A DNA stretch of 64,000 nt from Anthropogastromicrobium sp052273485 (GTDB lineage: Bacteria > Bacillota > Clostridia > Lachnospirales > Lachnospiraceae), in contig DAVZID010000002.1 in the NCBI GenBank assembly GCA_052273485.1, positions 62,001-126,000 of the forward strand. The letters are read 5' to 3'. The translations under genes were made by a program, and so were the position numbers. Under the pieces are notes generated by a model. The model had not been told where the DNA came from. It did no database searches and was given only the letters and a program-made list of their open reading frames with translations. This document shows positions 1-7,735 of this stretch, in pieces. The stretch's first letter is position 1; every line of letters begins with the position of its first letter.

Positions 1-2
1 CG

Positions 3-464
3 TTTGGTTTTACTGGTGTGAACCATGCCAATATCCTGATTGCGGATGATGAGCTTCGTGCGCGCTTTACGGATAGACGTACCCGTGATCACTACGGAAG
101 TCTCGATCCGTGTGTGTATGAGTGCGTACGTTCTGCTTATACTAAGGAGGGCAAGGCCTGGATCGATGCATCGAATACATATGTTTGGGAAAATATGCGT
201 GTGCTGCGTGACTATTTTGCAAAGCACTTGCCACAGGCAAAGGTATGTGGTGGCGAAGGCGCCTATATCTTGTGGATAGATTGGTCAGCCTACTTTTCTA
301 CCGGAGAGGAACTAAATGAGTTTCTTGTGAAAAAGGCTCATGTGTGCCTCGGTGAGGGAAGCGATTACGACAGTCCACTGTTTACTCGTGTGTGCATGGC
401 AACGCCAAGAAGATGCTTAATCAAGACACTTGAATCCATCGGAGAAGCGTTTGCAACTAAGTAA
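3..464 (+). CDS. PLP-dependent aminotransferase, MalY/PatB type (C-terminal part)
   Basis: The reading frame is open from the window edge, so only the last ~154 codons are present and the PLP lysine lies outside. The visible part has the small C-terminal domain of class I/II aminotransferases: after FGFTGVNHANI (compare the AGLQxSNIIIPN region of MalY/PatB), a long helix-rich stretch, then GGEGAYILWIDWS and CLGEGSDYD, close to the GGEGTYLxWID and xxxGxxFG motifs of cystathionine beta-lyase-like PatB proteins. Family members cleave C-S bonds in cystathionine or cysteine, or transaminate amino acids, in the cytoplasm. Which reaction applies here cannot be told. It ends 62 nt before a MATE gene that has its own promoter. 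Confidence 0.75.
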   Translation, partial: FGFTGVNHANILIADDELRARFTDRRTRDHYGSLDPCVYECVRSAYTKEGKAWIDASNTYVWENMRVLRDYFAKHLPQAKVCGGEGAYILWIDWSAYFSTGEELNEFLVKKAHVCLGEGSDYDSPLFTRVCMATPRRCLIKTLESIGEAFATK

Positions 465-479
465 AACGTATGCTATAAT
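451..479 (+). promoter_or_regulatory. Promoter for MATE transporter gene
   Basis: TTGCAA at 451-456, a 17-nt spacer and TATAAT at 474-479, with TG one base upstream of the -10. The -35 lies inside the end of the upstream aminotransferase gene. Confidence 0.75.
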
Positions 480-486
480 AAAAAAC

Positions 487-502
487 TGTGCACGAGTGCA
501 CA
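487..502 (+). promoter_or_regulatory. Palindrome at predicted transcription start (operator candidate)
   Basis: TGTGCAC-GA-GTGCACA is a perfect 7-bp inverted repeat with a 2-nt centre. It begins about 8 nt after the TATAAT box, that is at +1 of the MATE promoter, a usual place for a repressor site. No regulator gene is adjacent. Confidence 0.45.
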
Positions 503-525
503 AAAAGCACACAGGGAGAAAATAG

Positions 526-1899
526 ATGGAGAAGTGGAACATTCGAAAGAATAAAATGCTGCCAGTCATCTTTGCGCTGGCGTGGCCGACCATGCTCGAA
601 CAATTTTTGCAGACGGCAGTTCAGTACATCGATACGGCCATGGTTGGTTCACTTGGCACACAGGCAACGGCAGCAGTCGGTTCAACAAGTACTGTAAACT
701 GGCTGATTGGAAGCACAATATCGGCGATCGGTGTCGGATTGCTTGCCTTTATCTCGCAGTCCTTTGGCGCAGGAAATAAAGAGCGCGCAAAGCGGGCATC
801 TGGTCAGGCGGTGCTGTTAGTGCTTGCGGTGGGCATCAGTTTTACGATTCTGACTGCTGCGATTAGCAGACAAGTACCAGTCTGGATGCAGGTAGATAAG
901 AGCATTCAGGATATGGCGGCGCGTTACTTCCTTATTTTGTATGCGCCGATGCTATTTCGAACGGCGAATATCATCTTTGGAACTGTGCTTCGTTCGGTAG
1001 GTGACACAAAGACACCGATGCGAGTTGGTATTGCAATGAATGTGATCAATACTGTGCTCAATTACTTCCTGATATTTTCGACACGTACCGCTTCGATTGC
1101 CGGTCTTTCCATTACGATTCCAGGCGCAGGTTTCGGTATCGAGGGTGCGGCGCTTGCGAGTGCGATTGCTTACACCTACGGCGGAATCGCCATCACCGTA
1201 AAGCTGTGGAAGCATGACGATATTTCGCCGAAGGGACAGAGCTTCAAGCCAGACAAGGCAATTCTTGCTCCATGTATTCGCGTGGCATTTCCAAACATGT
1301 GCCAGCGTTTTGCCACATCCCTTGGCTATGTTGTCTTTGCATCCATGATCAACTCACTCGGCGAGACCGCAGCGGCAGCCCATACGATTGCCAACACGGT
1401 AGAGTCCGCATTTTACATTCCAGGTTGGGGGATGCAGACCGCCGCCGCCACTCTTTCTGGCAACGCACTTGGCGCAAAGGATAAAAAGAAATTGCACGAC
1501 TTAGAGCGCGCCATCATTCCACTCGAGATTGGACTGATGACGGTGTGTGGTGCATTATTGTTTGTGTTTGCACCACAGCTCATGCATTTGTTTTCACGCG
1601 ACGAGGAAGTCATCCGTTTGGGTTCTACGGTGCTTCGCATGGTTGCAATCTCCGAGCCGTTCTATGGTGTCCCGATCGTCCTTGAAGGTATGATGCAGGG
1701 TGTTGGAAAGACCATTGCTCCATTTATCTTTAACGTTGTGGGTATGTGGGGCGTGCGCATCGCGGGTACCTTTGTGTGCACACAGCTTCTTGGCATGGGA
1801 CTTATTTCCGCGTGGGCGTGCATGATCGCACACAATATTTTGTTATTTATCTTTTTCACCATCCATTTTGCCCGTGGAAAGTGGAAGCCGAAATTTTAA
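526..1899 (+). CDS. MATE family multidrug/cation efflux transporter
   Basis: A 457-residue membrane protein of the multidrug and toxic compound extrusion family, which uses Na+ or H+ gradients to export organic cations. It has two homologous halves of six hydrophobic segments. The first begins WPTMLEQFLQTAVQYIDTAMVG and the second is introduced by RVAFPNMCQRFATSLGYVVFAS; the internal duplication and the length match the family. ATG at 526 follows GGGAG at 513-517. It has its own promoter with a +1 palindrome and a terminator, so it is monocistronic. A second, different MATE gene lies at 37.8 kb. The substrate cannot be inferred. Confidence 0.9.
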   Translation: MEKWNIRKNKMLPVIFALAWPTMLEQFLQTAVQYIDTAMVGSLGTQATAAVGSTSTVNWLIGSTISAIGVGLLAFISQSFGAGNKERAKRASGQAVLLVLAVGISFTILTAAISRQVPVWMQVDKSIQDMAARYFLILYAPMLFRTANIIFGTVLRSVGDTKTPMRVGIAMNVINTVLNYFLIFSTRTASIAGLSITIPGAGFGIEGAALASAIAYTYGGIAITVKLWKHDDISPKGQSFKPDKAILAPCIRVAFPNMCQRFATSLGYVVFASMINSLGETAAAAHTIANTVESAFYIPGWGMQTAAATLSGNALGAKDKKKLHDLERAIIPLEIGLMTVCGALLFVFAPQLMHLFSRDEEVIRLGSTVLRMVAISEPFYGVPIVLEGMMQGVGKTIAPFIFNVVGMWGVRIAGTFVCTQLLGMGLISAWACMIAHNILLFIFFTIHFARGKWKPKF

Positions 1900-1955
1900 G
1901 TTGGAAAAACATATGCTCCGTATGGAACACTGTAATTTGTGTTTAATTTGAATTG

Positions 1956-1998
1956 AAAAAAGGAAGTACCGAGAGTTGATGAGGTACTTCCTTTTTCA
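1956..1998 (+). terminator. Rho-independent terminator after MATE gene
   Basis: AAAAAAGGAAGTACC pairs with GGTACTTCCTTTTT across a 12-nt loop, and the 3' arm supplies the T tract. It can function in both directions. Confidence 0.85.
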
Positions 1999-2066
1999 GA
2001 GTTAAGAGAGAATTCGTAAACTTGGGTAGAACACATATAAAAATAAAAAGAGGAGAATATCTAGCA

Positions 2067-2624
2067 ATGGAATGGAACGATGGAAAAATGCGGTGTCGGT
2101 GGGCAAATCCGAAGAATCCGCTTTGCGTGCAGTATCACGATGAGGAGTGGGGTGTTCCCGTTTATGATGATCACAAATTGTTTGAGATGTTGATTCTGGA
2201 AAGCTTTCAGGCTGGATTGTCATGGGAGTGTGTGTTAAATAAGCGAGAGGCATTCCGAGAGGCGTTTGATAACTTCGATCTGGATGCGGTATGTGCATAT
2301 GATGAGGATAAGATGAATGCACTTTCTCAAAATTCAGGGATCATACGCAATCGGTTAAAGATTCGTGCCGCAGTAAACAATGCCCGTATCTTTCGGGCGA
2401 TACAGGAGGAATATGGAAGTTTTTCTGTGTACCTATGGCATTGGACACGAAATCAGATCGTCTACGAGATCGGTGTCACTAGTTCACCGCTTTCGGATGC
2501 GATATCCAAAGATTTGAAGAAACGAGGAATGAAATTTGTGGGAACGGTGATCATCTATTCCTACTTGCAGGCGGTAGGTGTCATCAATTCCCACGAGGAG
2601 GGGTGTTTTAAGTGCCTAGATTGA
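2067..2624 (+). CDS. tag: DNA-3-methyladenine glycosylase I
   Basis: 185 residues. It removes 3-methyladenine from alkylated DNA as the first step of base-excision repair. The family's structural zinc site is present: Cys10 (RCRW), His24 (YHDEEWG), His176 and Cys180 (HEEGCFKC), matching Cys4, His17, His175 and Cys179 of E. coli Tag. The motif LFEMLILESFQAGLSW is the typical 3-methyladenine pocket region. ATG 2067 is chosen because AGGAGA at 2051-2056 lies 10 nt upstream; an in-frame start at 2022 has no ribosome site. It is followed at once by a patch of gene remnants. Confidence 0.93.
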   Translation: MEWNDGKMRCRWANPKNPLCVQYHDEEWGVPVYDDHKLFEMLILESFQAGLSWECVLNKREAFREAFDNFDLDAVCAYDEDKMNALSQNSGIIRNRLKIRAAVNNARIFRAIQEEYGSFSVYLWHWTRNQIVYEIGVTSSPLSDAISKDLKKRGMKFVGTVIIYSYLQAVGVINSHEEGCFKCLD

Positions 2625-2631
2625 ATGATTT

Positions 2632-2745
2632 TTACTTTAAATCTTTCTTATAGTTGCTTCCCCACTCCTGCATCGCTAACAGAATGGGGCGCATACTTTC
2701 ACCGATGTCGCTCAGCGCATATTCTACATGATAAAGAACTGGCAA
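2632..2745 (-). pseudogene. HxlR-family regulator, C-terminal remnant
   Basis: Read on the minus strand, about 37 codons before the stop at 2632 match the winged-helix end of HxlR/MarR-like regulators (HVEYALSDIGESM, then ILLAMQEWGSNYK, compare VEYxLTxxGxxLxPxLxxLxxWGxxY). Nothing upstream belongs to an HxlR gene: the DNA turns into a nitroreductase on the other strand. HxlR regulators are often divergent from nitroreductase or flavin-reductase genes, so this looks like such a pair with both N-termini deleted. Confidence 0.6.
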
Positions 2746-3146
2746 CACATGTAGGAAAGATGAATATGGCTCATTTTGATCGCACGCATCTTGCTGGAAG
2801 CTATGTGTCAAAGGAACAGCCAAGTACGATTGATGATCCGACAATCAAAAATGGTTTCTATGATGCGCCAACTGTTGTCTGCGTGTTTTGTCAGGACAAT
2901 TTTCTTTTTAAGACAGCGGATGCGTTTTGCATGATGGAAAATATGGTTTTGCAGGCGACAGAGCTTGGGATTGCGTCCTGTATCATCTCAAGAGGATATG
3001 AGACATTTGATTCAGAAAAAGGACGTACACTAATGACAAAATGGGGCATTCCAAAAGGATATGCCTGCCAGGGCTTTGTGATTCTGGGTATGATTGATGG
3101 AGAGCAACCGCACAGCAAACCAAGAAAGCCTGGCAGGGTTACATAG
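2717..3146 (+). pseudogene. Nitroreductase family protein, N-terminally truncated
   Basis: The frame open from 2625 only looks like a nitroreductase from about HDKELATHVGKMN (2728) to GMIDGEQPHSKPRKPGR at the end. The body (DAPTVVCVFCQ, then AFCMMENMVLQATELGIASC, then GIPKGYACQGFVILG) is the C-terminal two thirds of an NAD(P)H- and FMN-dependent nitroreductase. The N-terminal FMN-binding segment (RRSxRxF...) is missing, and the first ~30 codons of the frame are antisense to the HxlR remnant. It is probably non-functional. The C-terminus is nearly complete, and the next remnant begins directly after it. Confidence 0.7.
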
Positions 3147-3328
3147 GCGGTGAGCATATTGGCGGTTATGGACTTTCCGAAACGACGCGGGCGACTGTTA
3201 CAGATAAAAGCATTATCTGTGTTCAGGCAGGAGTTTGTGTAGGCAAGTAAACCTGTTTTATCAACATATATTTTTGAGTTTAGTGCTACTTGAAACGCAC
3301 TGTTGTCTGGATTTACGAATTTTCCCAT
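3143..3328 (-). pseudogene. AAA-ATPase-like / PD-(D/E)XK nuclease family protein, N-terminal remnant
   Basis: On the minus strand ATG 3328, preceded by AGGAAGG, starts about 62 codons typical of the abundant clostridial AAA-ATPase-like proteins: a short N-terminus, YVDKTGLL, then SRPRRFGKSITANML (a P-loop-like RRFGKS motif). After ...LTAY the frame runs into the antisense of the nitroreductase remnant. So start and ribosome site survive, but the protein, normally about 500 residues or more, is gone. Confidence 0.65.
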
Positions 3329-3445
3329 GCGATCACCGTTCCTTCCTATTGTTTTTTATTTCTTATTTTTTATTTTATCATTGTCTGTTCCAAATCGCAA
3401 GGAAAAGAGAAATACTTTGATAAAAATAGAATAAGGTGAAATAAT

Positions 3446-3486
3446 GACAAATTGCATGGCATAATGTGCAGTTTGTCGTTTTTTAT
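3446..3486 (+). terminator. Hairpin with T tract
   Basis: GACAAATTGCA (3446-3456) pairs with TGCAGTTTGTC (3467-3477) with one mismatch, followed by a run of T. It lies between the remnants and the 3' end of the minus-strand GntR gene, and can end transcription from either side. Confidence 0.6.
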
Positions 3487-3496
3487 TTCTGAGTCT

Positions 3497-4186
3497 TTAA
3501 ACTTTAAAAAGATTATGAATCAGCTTGCGATTGTAAATTAAATGAAGATACATAGCGTCCTGGGCGCGAATCGGATCATGGCACGCAATGGCATCTGCAA
3601 CTTCACGGTGAGTTTCAATTGTTTCTGCATGGAGACGGTTTCCGGTTGATTCAACAAACAGTGGAATGGAACTGTTGATTACTGGAATTAAACGTGGAAT
3701 TACAACGTTTTTGCTGCTCATAGCTATGGCATTATGAAATTCAATATCCTTTTGCGTATGATCCTTTTTTTCATTGAGCAAGTTTTCAACTTCATCGCAT
3801 AATGCGGTGATTTTTTTTATGTCTTCATCATCTGCATAGACAGCAGCCATGGACGCGATAGATGGTTCAAGAAGAATACGTACCTCTAGTAAATCTTGAA
3901 CAAGCTTTTTTTTATCAACAATAAAGGTAAAACCAAGTGGATCCTCAACCATTCCTGGTGTGGAGGCAACATATGTTCCTGATCCCTGACGAATGGTGAC
4001 AATATTGCGGGAGGCTAGAAGTTTCATAGCTTCTCGTATGGAACTTCGTCCGGCATTCAATCGGTCACAGAGAATAGATTCATTAGGAAGACGGTCACCG
4101 GGCTGCAATTTTTCTTCAAGAATCAGCGCAATAATATCTTCTGAAATTTTGGAGGGAAGATTTTTTTCTTCTTTTAAATTCATCAT
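3497..4186 (-). CDS. FadR-type GntR transcriptional regulator (FCD domain)
   Basis: 229 residues. The N-terminal winged helix spans about residues 8-75 (ISEDIIALILEEKLQPGDRLPNE, then AGRSSIREAMKLL). The C-terminal FCD effector domain keeps the usual ligand residues in EFHNAIA, ETHREVADAI and the YLHL near the end, which normally bind a metal and a sugar-acid or carboxylate effector. The first of two adjacent ATG codons (4186) is chosen: AGGAG at 4197-4201 lies 10 nt upstream. It is divergent from the GntP-dehydratase pair, with palindromes in the shared upstream region, so it is most likely their local repressor and autoregulated. The effector is inferred to be a sugar acid or its breakdown product. 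Confidence 0.85.
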   Translation of the reverse strand: MMNLKEEKNLPSKISEDIIALILEEKLQPGDRLPNESILCDRLNAGRSSIREAMKLLASRNIVTIRQGSGTYVASTPGMVEDPLGFTFIVDKKKLVQDLLEVRILLEPSIASMAAVYADDEDIKKITALCDEVENLLNEKKDHTQKDIEFHNAIAMSSKNVVIPRLIPVINSSIPLFVESTGNRLHAETIETHREVADAIACHDPIRAQDAMYLHLIYNRKLIHNLFKV

Positions 4187-4225
4187 ATGATTTAAACTCC
4201 TTTTCGTAAGCAAAATGTTATTAAC

Positions 4226-4254
4226 ATCATATCTTTTTTTGGAAAAAAAGTCAA
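4226..4254 (-). promoter_or_regulatory. Promoter of the FadR-type regulator
   Basis: On the minus strand TTGACT (4254-4249), a 17-nt spacer, TATGAT (4231-4226). The palindrome TGTTATTAACA (4216-4226) overlaps the end of the -10 and the start site. It has the GT...AC architecture common to FadR-group operators and is a candidate autoregulatory site. Confidence 0.7.
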
Positions 4255-4301
4255 TATGAGTTATTAAAAAGAAAAAATGCACAAAAAACATTTGATAAAT
4301 T

Positions 4302-4346
4302 AAGCAATATTACGGTATTGCTTTTTAAAATAAAAACGTGTAATAT
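4302..4346 (+). promoter_or_regulatory. Promoter of the GntP-dehydratase operon with inverted repeat
   Basis: TTGCTT (4318-4323), a 17-nt spacer, TAATAT (4341-4346). The perfect inverted repeat AAGCAATA (4302-4309) / TATTGCTT (4316-4323) covers the -35 and is a strong operator candidate. Confidence 0.65.
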
Positions 4347-4351
4347 AAAAA

Positions 4352-4456
4352 CATCAGATGAATTAAGAATAAAAATGCAATAAAAAGGGCAGTAAAGCAC
4401 AAAATGACGATAAAAGGTCAGATGTATTTCTGCTAAGAAAAAGCATCTGATGAATT
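4352..4456 (+). repeat. Repeated palindromic motif in the GntP leader
   Basis: CATCAGATGAATT at 4352-4364 and CATCTGATGAATT at 4444-4456 differ only at the central base of the palindrome CATC-N-GATG. A partial copy (TCAGATG) sits at 4418-4424. The first copy is at the predicted transcription start, the last just before the ribosome site of the permease. They may be protein-binding sites. Confidence 0.5.
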
Positions 4457-4471
4457 GAAAGGAGAAAGAAA

Positions 4472-5827
4472 ATGGAAGAGATAGTTTTTGCGGCAGATCC
4501 GGTAAGATTGATTGCTGCAGCAGTTGTAGGAATTGCCATACTGCTGATTTTGATTATTCGTTTCAAGCTCCATCCAATAATTTCGATGATGCTTTCAGCT
4601 GTAATAATCGGAGTAGGAGCAGGGATGCCGCTGTCTATGATCTCGGAAACCGTGGAAAAAGGTGTGGGAAAAACGCTGCAGGGAATTGCACTGCTTGTTG
4701 GTTTGGGGTCCATGTTTGGCGGTATTCTTGAGGCAAGCGGCGGTGCACAGAAAATTGCAGAGACGCTGATTGATAAATTTGGACAAAAGAAGGCAGGCTG
4801 GGCACTGGGCATTACCGGTTTGGTGATTGGAACAACAGTCTTTTTTGAGGCAGGTGTTGTTGTTTTAATTCCGCTTGTGTTTAGCGTAGCAAGAACAACA
4901 AAGAAATCTACCTTATATTATGCGATTCCATTGTTGGCGGGTCTTGCAAGTGGATATGCATTTGTGCCACCGTCAGCAGGATCAGTTCTTACGGCAAATG
5001 CGCTTGATGTCAATCTTGGAATGATGATTATGGTTGGTGTTCCGACTGCCATTATCAGCATGTTGATTGCAGGTATCATATGGGGTGGTTTTATAGGAAA
5101 TAAAATTTTTGCAGCCCTCCCAGAGGAAGGAAATGAAACTGTCCACAGCGATAAAGATCTTCCGCCATTTGGTCTCGTTTTGAGTGTAGTATTGATTCCA
5201 TTAGTACTGATTCTTCTTGGAACAATATCCAAATATGTAACTATTTTGCAGTCAGTTGCAAATATACTTGGATTTGTTGGAAAACCATTTTTCGCACTGA
5301 CAATTGCTACACTTGCAGCGATGTATTTTCTGGGAATCAGAAGAGGCTTTACAGGAGCACAGATCAAGACAATTTTTGATCAGTCCTTAAAGCCTACCGG
5401 TATGATTTTGCTTGTTATCGCCAGTGGAGGTGTAATTCGATGGATGCTTCAGGATTCTGGTCTTGGCAACATCATCGGACCAATTTTGGAGAGCAGCTCA
5501 ATGCCATTGATTCTTGTTGCATTTTTGATTGCACTTATTGTGCGCGCATCTGTTGGAAGTTCAATTGTTGCGATGACAATGGCATCAGGTATTATGGCAT
5601 CTATGCCGGCTGTGATGGAAACAAGCATGCTGTATCGTGCAGCGATGTGCTGTGCAATCTGTGGCGGTGCGACAGCACTAAGCCATGTAAATGATGCTGG
5701 TTTCTGGCTGGTAGGAACATTTTTGCACATTGATGAGAAAACAACATTGAAGTCATGGACAGTGATGGAAACGTTGATTGGCATTAGTGCATTGATTGTA
5801 AGTATGATAATTTCAATTGTTGCCTGA
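4472..5827 (+). CDS. GntP family gluconate/sugar-acid:H+ symporter
   Basis: A 451-residue inner-membrane permease of the GntP family, whose members import gluconate, idonate, fructuronate or other hydroxy acids with protons. It has about 12-14 hydrophobic segments. Recognisable family stretches are MLSAVIIGVGAGMP, GLGSMFGGILEASGGAQ, FFEAGVVVLIPL and the late ALSHVNDAGFWLVG, the typical GntP SHxNDxGFW signature. The start ATG 4472 follows AAAGGAG. The dehydratase gene follows 50 nt downstream, so the two are one operon for uptake and dehydration of a sugar acid under the divergent FadR-type regulator. Confidence 0.9.
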   Translation: MEEIVFAADPVRLIAAAVVGIAILLILIIRFKLHPIISMMLSAVIIGVGAGMPLSMISETVEKGVGKTLQGIALLVGLGSMFGGILEASGGAQKIAETLIDKFGQKKAGWALGITGLVIGTTVFFEAGVVVLIPLVFSVARTTKKSTLYYAIPLLAGLASGYAFVPPSAGSVLTANALDVNLGMMIMVGVPTAIISMLIAGIIWGGFIGNKIFAALPEEGNETVHSDKDLPPFGLVLSVVLIPLVLILLGTISKYVTILQSVANILGFVGKPFFALTIATLAAMYFLGIRRGFTGAQIKTIFDQSLKPTGMILLVIASGGVIRWMLQDSGLGNIIGPILESSSMPLILVAFLIALIVRASVGSSIVAMTMASGIMASMPAVMETSMLYRAAMCCAICGGATALSHVNDAGFWLVGTFLHIDEKTTLKSWTVMETLIGISALIVSMIISIVA

Positions 5828-5877
5828 TCAATTTTAGAAAACAGGTGTTGGAATCATCAAAAATATGGAGGAAAAAC

Positions 5878-7620
5878 ATGGAATTAACAAGTCAGAAAAT
5901 GAGAAAGCTGGCACCGGAGCTGGATCCGCTGCGTATTGGAACTGGTTGGAAGAAGGAAGATCTGGACAAGGTACAGGTCATGATTGAGAGCACATATGGA
6001 GACAGCCATCCGGGAAGCGGTCATTTAAATATTCTGGTGGAGGAAGTGAGAAAAGGAATCGAAGAAGAGGGCGGCTTTGGTGCACGCTATTTCTGCACAG
6101 ATATATGTGATGGCGAGAGCCAGGGAACAGACGGTATCAACTACAGCCTTGCAAGCCGCGAGATGATTGCAAATATGATTGAGATTCACGCAAATGCTAC
6201 ACCATTTGATGCAGGTGTGTATCTGTCTAGCTGTGATAAGGGTGTGCCGGGAAATCTGATCGGTATGGCAAGAGTAAATATTCCGGCCGTGTTTGTTCCG
6301 GGCGGAACTATGAATGCAGGCCCTGAAATGCTTACATTAGAGCAGCTCGGAATGTACAGCGCAAAGTTTGAGCGAGGAGAGATAAGCGAGGAGAAACTTG
6401 ATTGGGCAAAGTGCAATGCTTGTCCAAGCTGTGGTGCCTGCTCATTTATCGGAACAGCATCCACTATGCAGATTATGGCAGAGGCACTTGGTCTAGCTTT
6501 GCCGGGAAGTGCACTGATGCCAGCGACAAGTCCGGATTTGCTTGCATTTGCGCGTGAAGCAGGAAGACAGTCAGTTCGTCTTGCCACAATGGAGCATATG
6601 TGTCCATCTGATATTGTTAATATAGAGAGCTTTGAGAATGCAATTTTAGTACATGCAGCAATCTCTGGAAGCACAAACTGCTTATTGCATCTGCCGGCAA
6701 TTGCACACGAATTTGGCATTGAGATTACAGGTGATACTTTTGACCGTCTTCATAGAAATGCGCGTTATTTATTAGATGTGCGCCCGGCAGGACGCTGGCC
6801 AGCTGAGTGTTTCTATTATGCAGGCGGTGTGCCAGCCATCATGGAAGAGATCAAGGAACATCTTCATCTGAATGTCATGACAGTCACAGGAAAGACACTT
6901 GGTGAAAATCTTGATGAGCTGCGTGCAAATGGATTTTATGAAAAGTGTAATCACTGGCTTGATGAGTTTAATAAGCGCTATCAGCTTAATCTGACAAGAG
7001 AGGATATTATTCGTCCATACGATAAGGCAATTGGTACAGATGGAAGCATCGCAATTCTGCGTGGAAATCTGGCACCAGAAGGCGCAGTTATCAAACATAC
7101 TGCTTGCCCTAAGGAGATGTTTAAGGCAGTACTTCGCGCAAGACCATTTGACAGCGAGGAAGAGTGTCTGGATGCTGTATTAAAGCATAAGGTACAAAAG
7201 GGTGATGCAGTTTTTATTCGCTATGAGGGTCCGAAGGGAAGCGGAATGCCAGAGATGTTTTATACCTCAGAGGCAATCAGCAGTGACAAGGAGCTTGGAA
7301 AAAGTATTGCACTGATCACAGACGGACGTTTCTCAGGTGCATCCACAGGACCAGTTATTGGTCATTGCAGCCCAGAGGCAGTAGATGGCGGTCCGATTGC
7401 GCTTGTAGAAGAGGGTGATTTGATTGAGATTGATGTGAAAGAGCGAAAACTTAATATCATTGGAGTAAATGGAGTGCATAAGACACCAGAGGAAATTGAT
7501 GAGATTTTAAAAAAGCGCCGCAAAAACTGGAAGCCGAGAGCACCAAAGTACAGCAAGGGCGTTATGGGACTTTTCACTCGTCATGCAGTAAGCCCAATGA
7601 AAGGTGCTTATCTGGAATAA
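5878..7620 (+). CDS. IlvD/Edd family dehydratase, probably sugar-acid dehydratase
   Basis: 580 residues. Family enzymes use an Fe-S cluster to dehydrate 2,3-dihydroxy acids or sugar acids to 2-keto-3-deoxy acids. Cluster cysteines are visible in SSCDKGVPG and in CNACPSCGACS. The phosphate/Mg segment CDGESQGTDGI and the C-terminal ITDGRFSGAS are typical. The third cysteine found in [2Fe-2S] members is replaced (HPGSGHLN), as also in E. coli IlvD and Edd, so a [4Fe-4S] enzyme is likely. ATG 5878 is chosen because GGAGG lies just upstream; the longer frame from 5845 lacks a site. Placement behind GntP and a FadR-type regulator argues for a sugar-acid dehydratase rather than branched-chain amino acid synthesis. 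Confidence 0.85.
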   Translation: MELTSQKMRKLAPELDPLRIGTGWKKEDLDKVQVMIESTYGDSHPGSGHLNILVEEVRKGIEEEGGFGARYFCTDICDGESQGTDGINYSLASREMIANMIEIHANATPFDAGVYLSSCDKGVPGNLIGMARVNIPAVFVPGGTMNAGPEMLTLEQLGMYSAKFERGEISEEKLDWAKCNACPSCGACSFIGTASTMQIMAEALGLALPGSALMPATSPDLLAFAREAGRQSVRLATMEHMCPSDIVNIESFENAILVHAAISGSTNCLLHLPAIAHEFGIEITGDTFDRLHRNARYLLDVRPAGRWPAECFYYAGGVPAIMEEIKEHLHLNVMTVTGKTLGENLDELRANGFYEKCNHWLDEFNKRYQLNLTREDIIRPYDKAIGTDGSIAILRGNLAPEGAVIKHTACPKEMFKAVLRARPFDSEEECLDAVLKHKVQKGDAVFIRYEGPKGSGMPEMFYTSEAISSDKELGKSIALITDGRFSGASTGPVIGHCSPEAVDGGPIALVEEGDLIEIDVKERKLNIIGVNGVHKTPEEIDEILKKRRKNWKPRAPKYSKGVMGLFTRHAVSPMKGAYLE

Positions 7621-7675
7621 AAAACAATAAATATTGAGACAGATATAAGAAGGTGTGTACCAAACGGAAAGAAAT

Positions 7676-7715
7676 AAGCTAGTGGGGTCGGTTTAAGAGC
7701 CGACCCCATTAGCTT
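7676..7715. terminator. Strong hairpin between convergent genes
   Basis: AAGCTAGTGGGGTCGG (7676-7691) pairs with CCGACCCCATTAGCTT (7700-7715), 16 bp with a single G-T pair and an 8-nt loop. It lies between the plus-strand dehydratase and the minus-strand M42 gene, serving both. The T tract is weak. Confidence 0.75.
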
Positions 7716-7735
7716 TATGCAAGGTAAAAATTTGA

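Noticed and set aside
5878..7620. Missing first cluster cysteine in the IlvD/Edd dehydratase as an anomaly
   Set aside because: E. coli IlvD and Edd ([4Fe-4S] type) also lack it at this place, so it is normal for that subtype.
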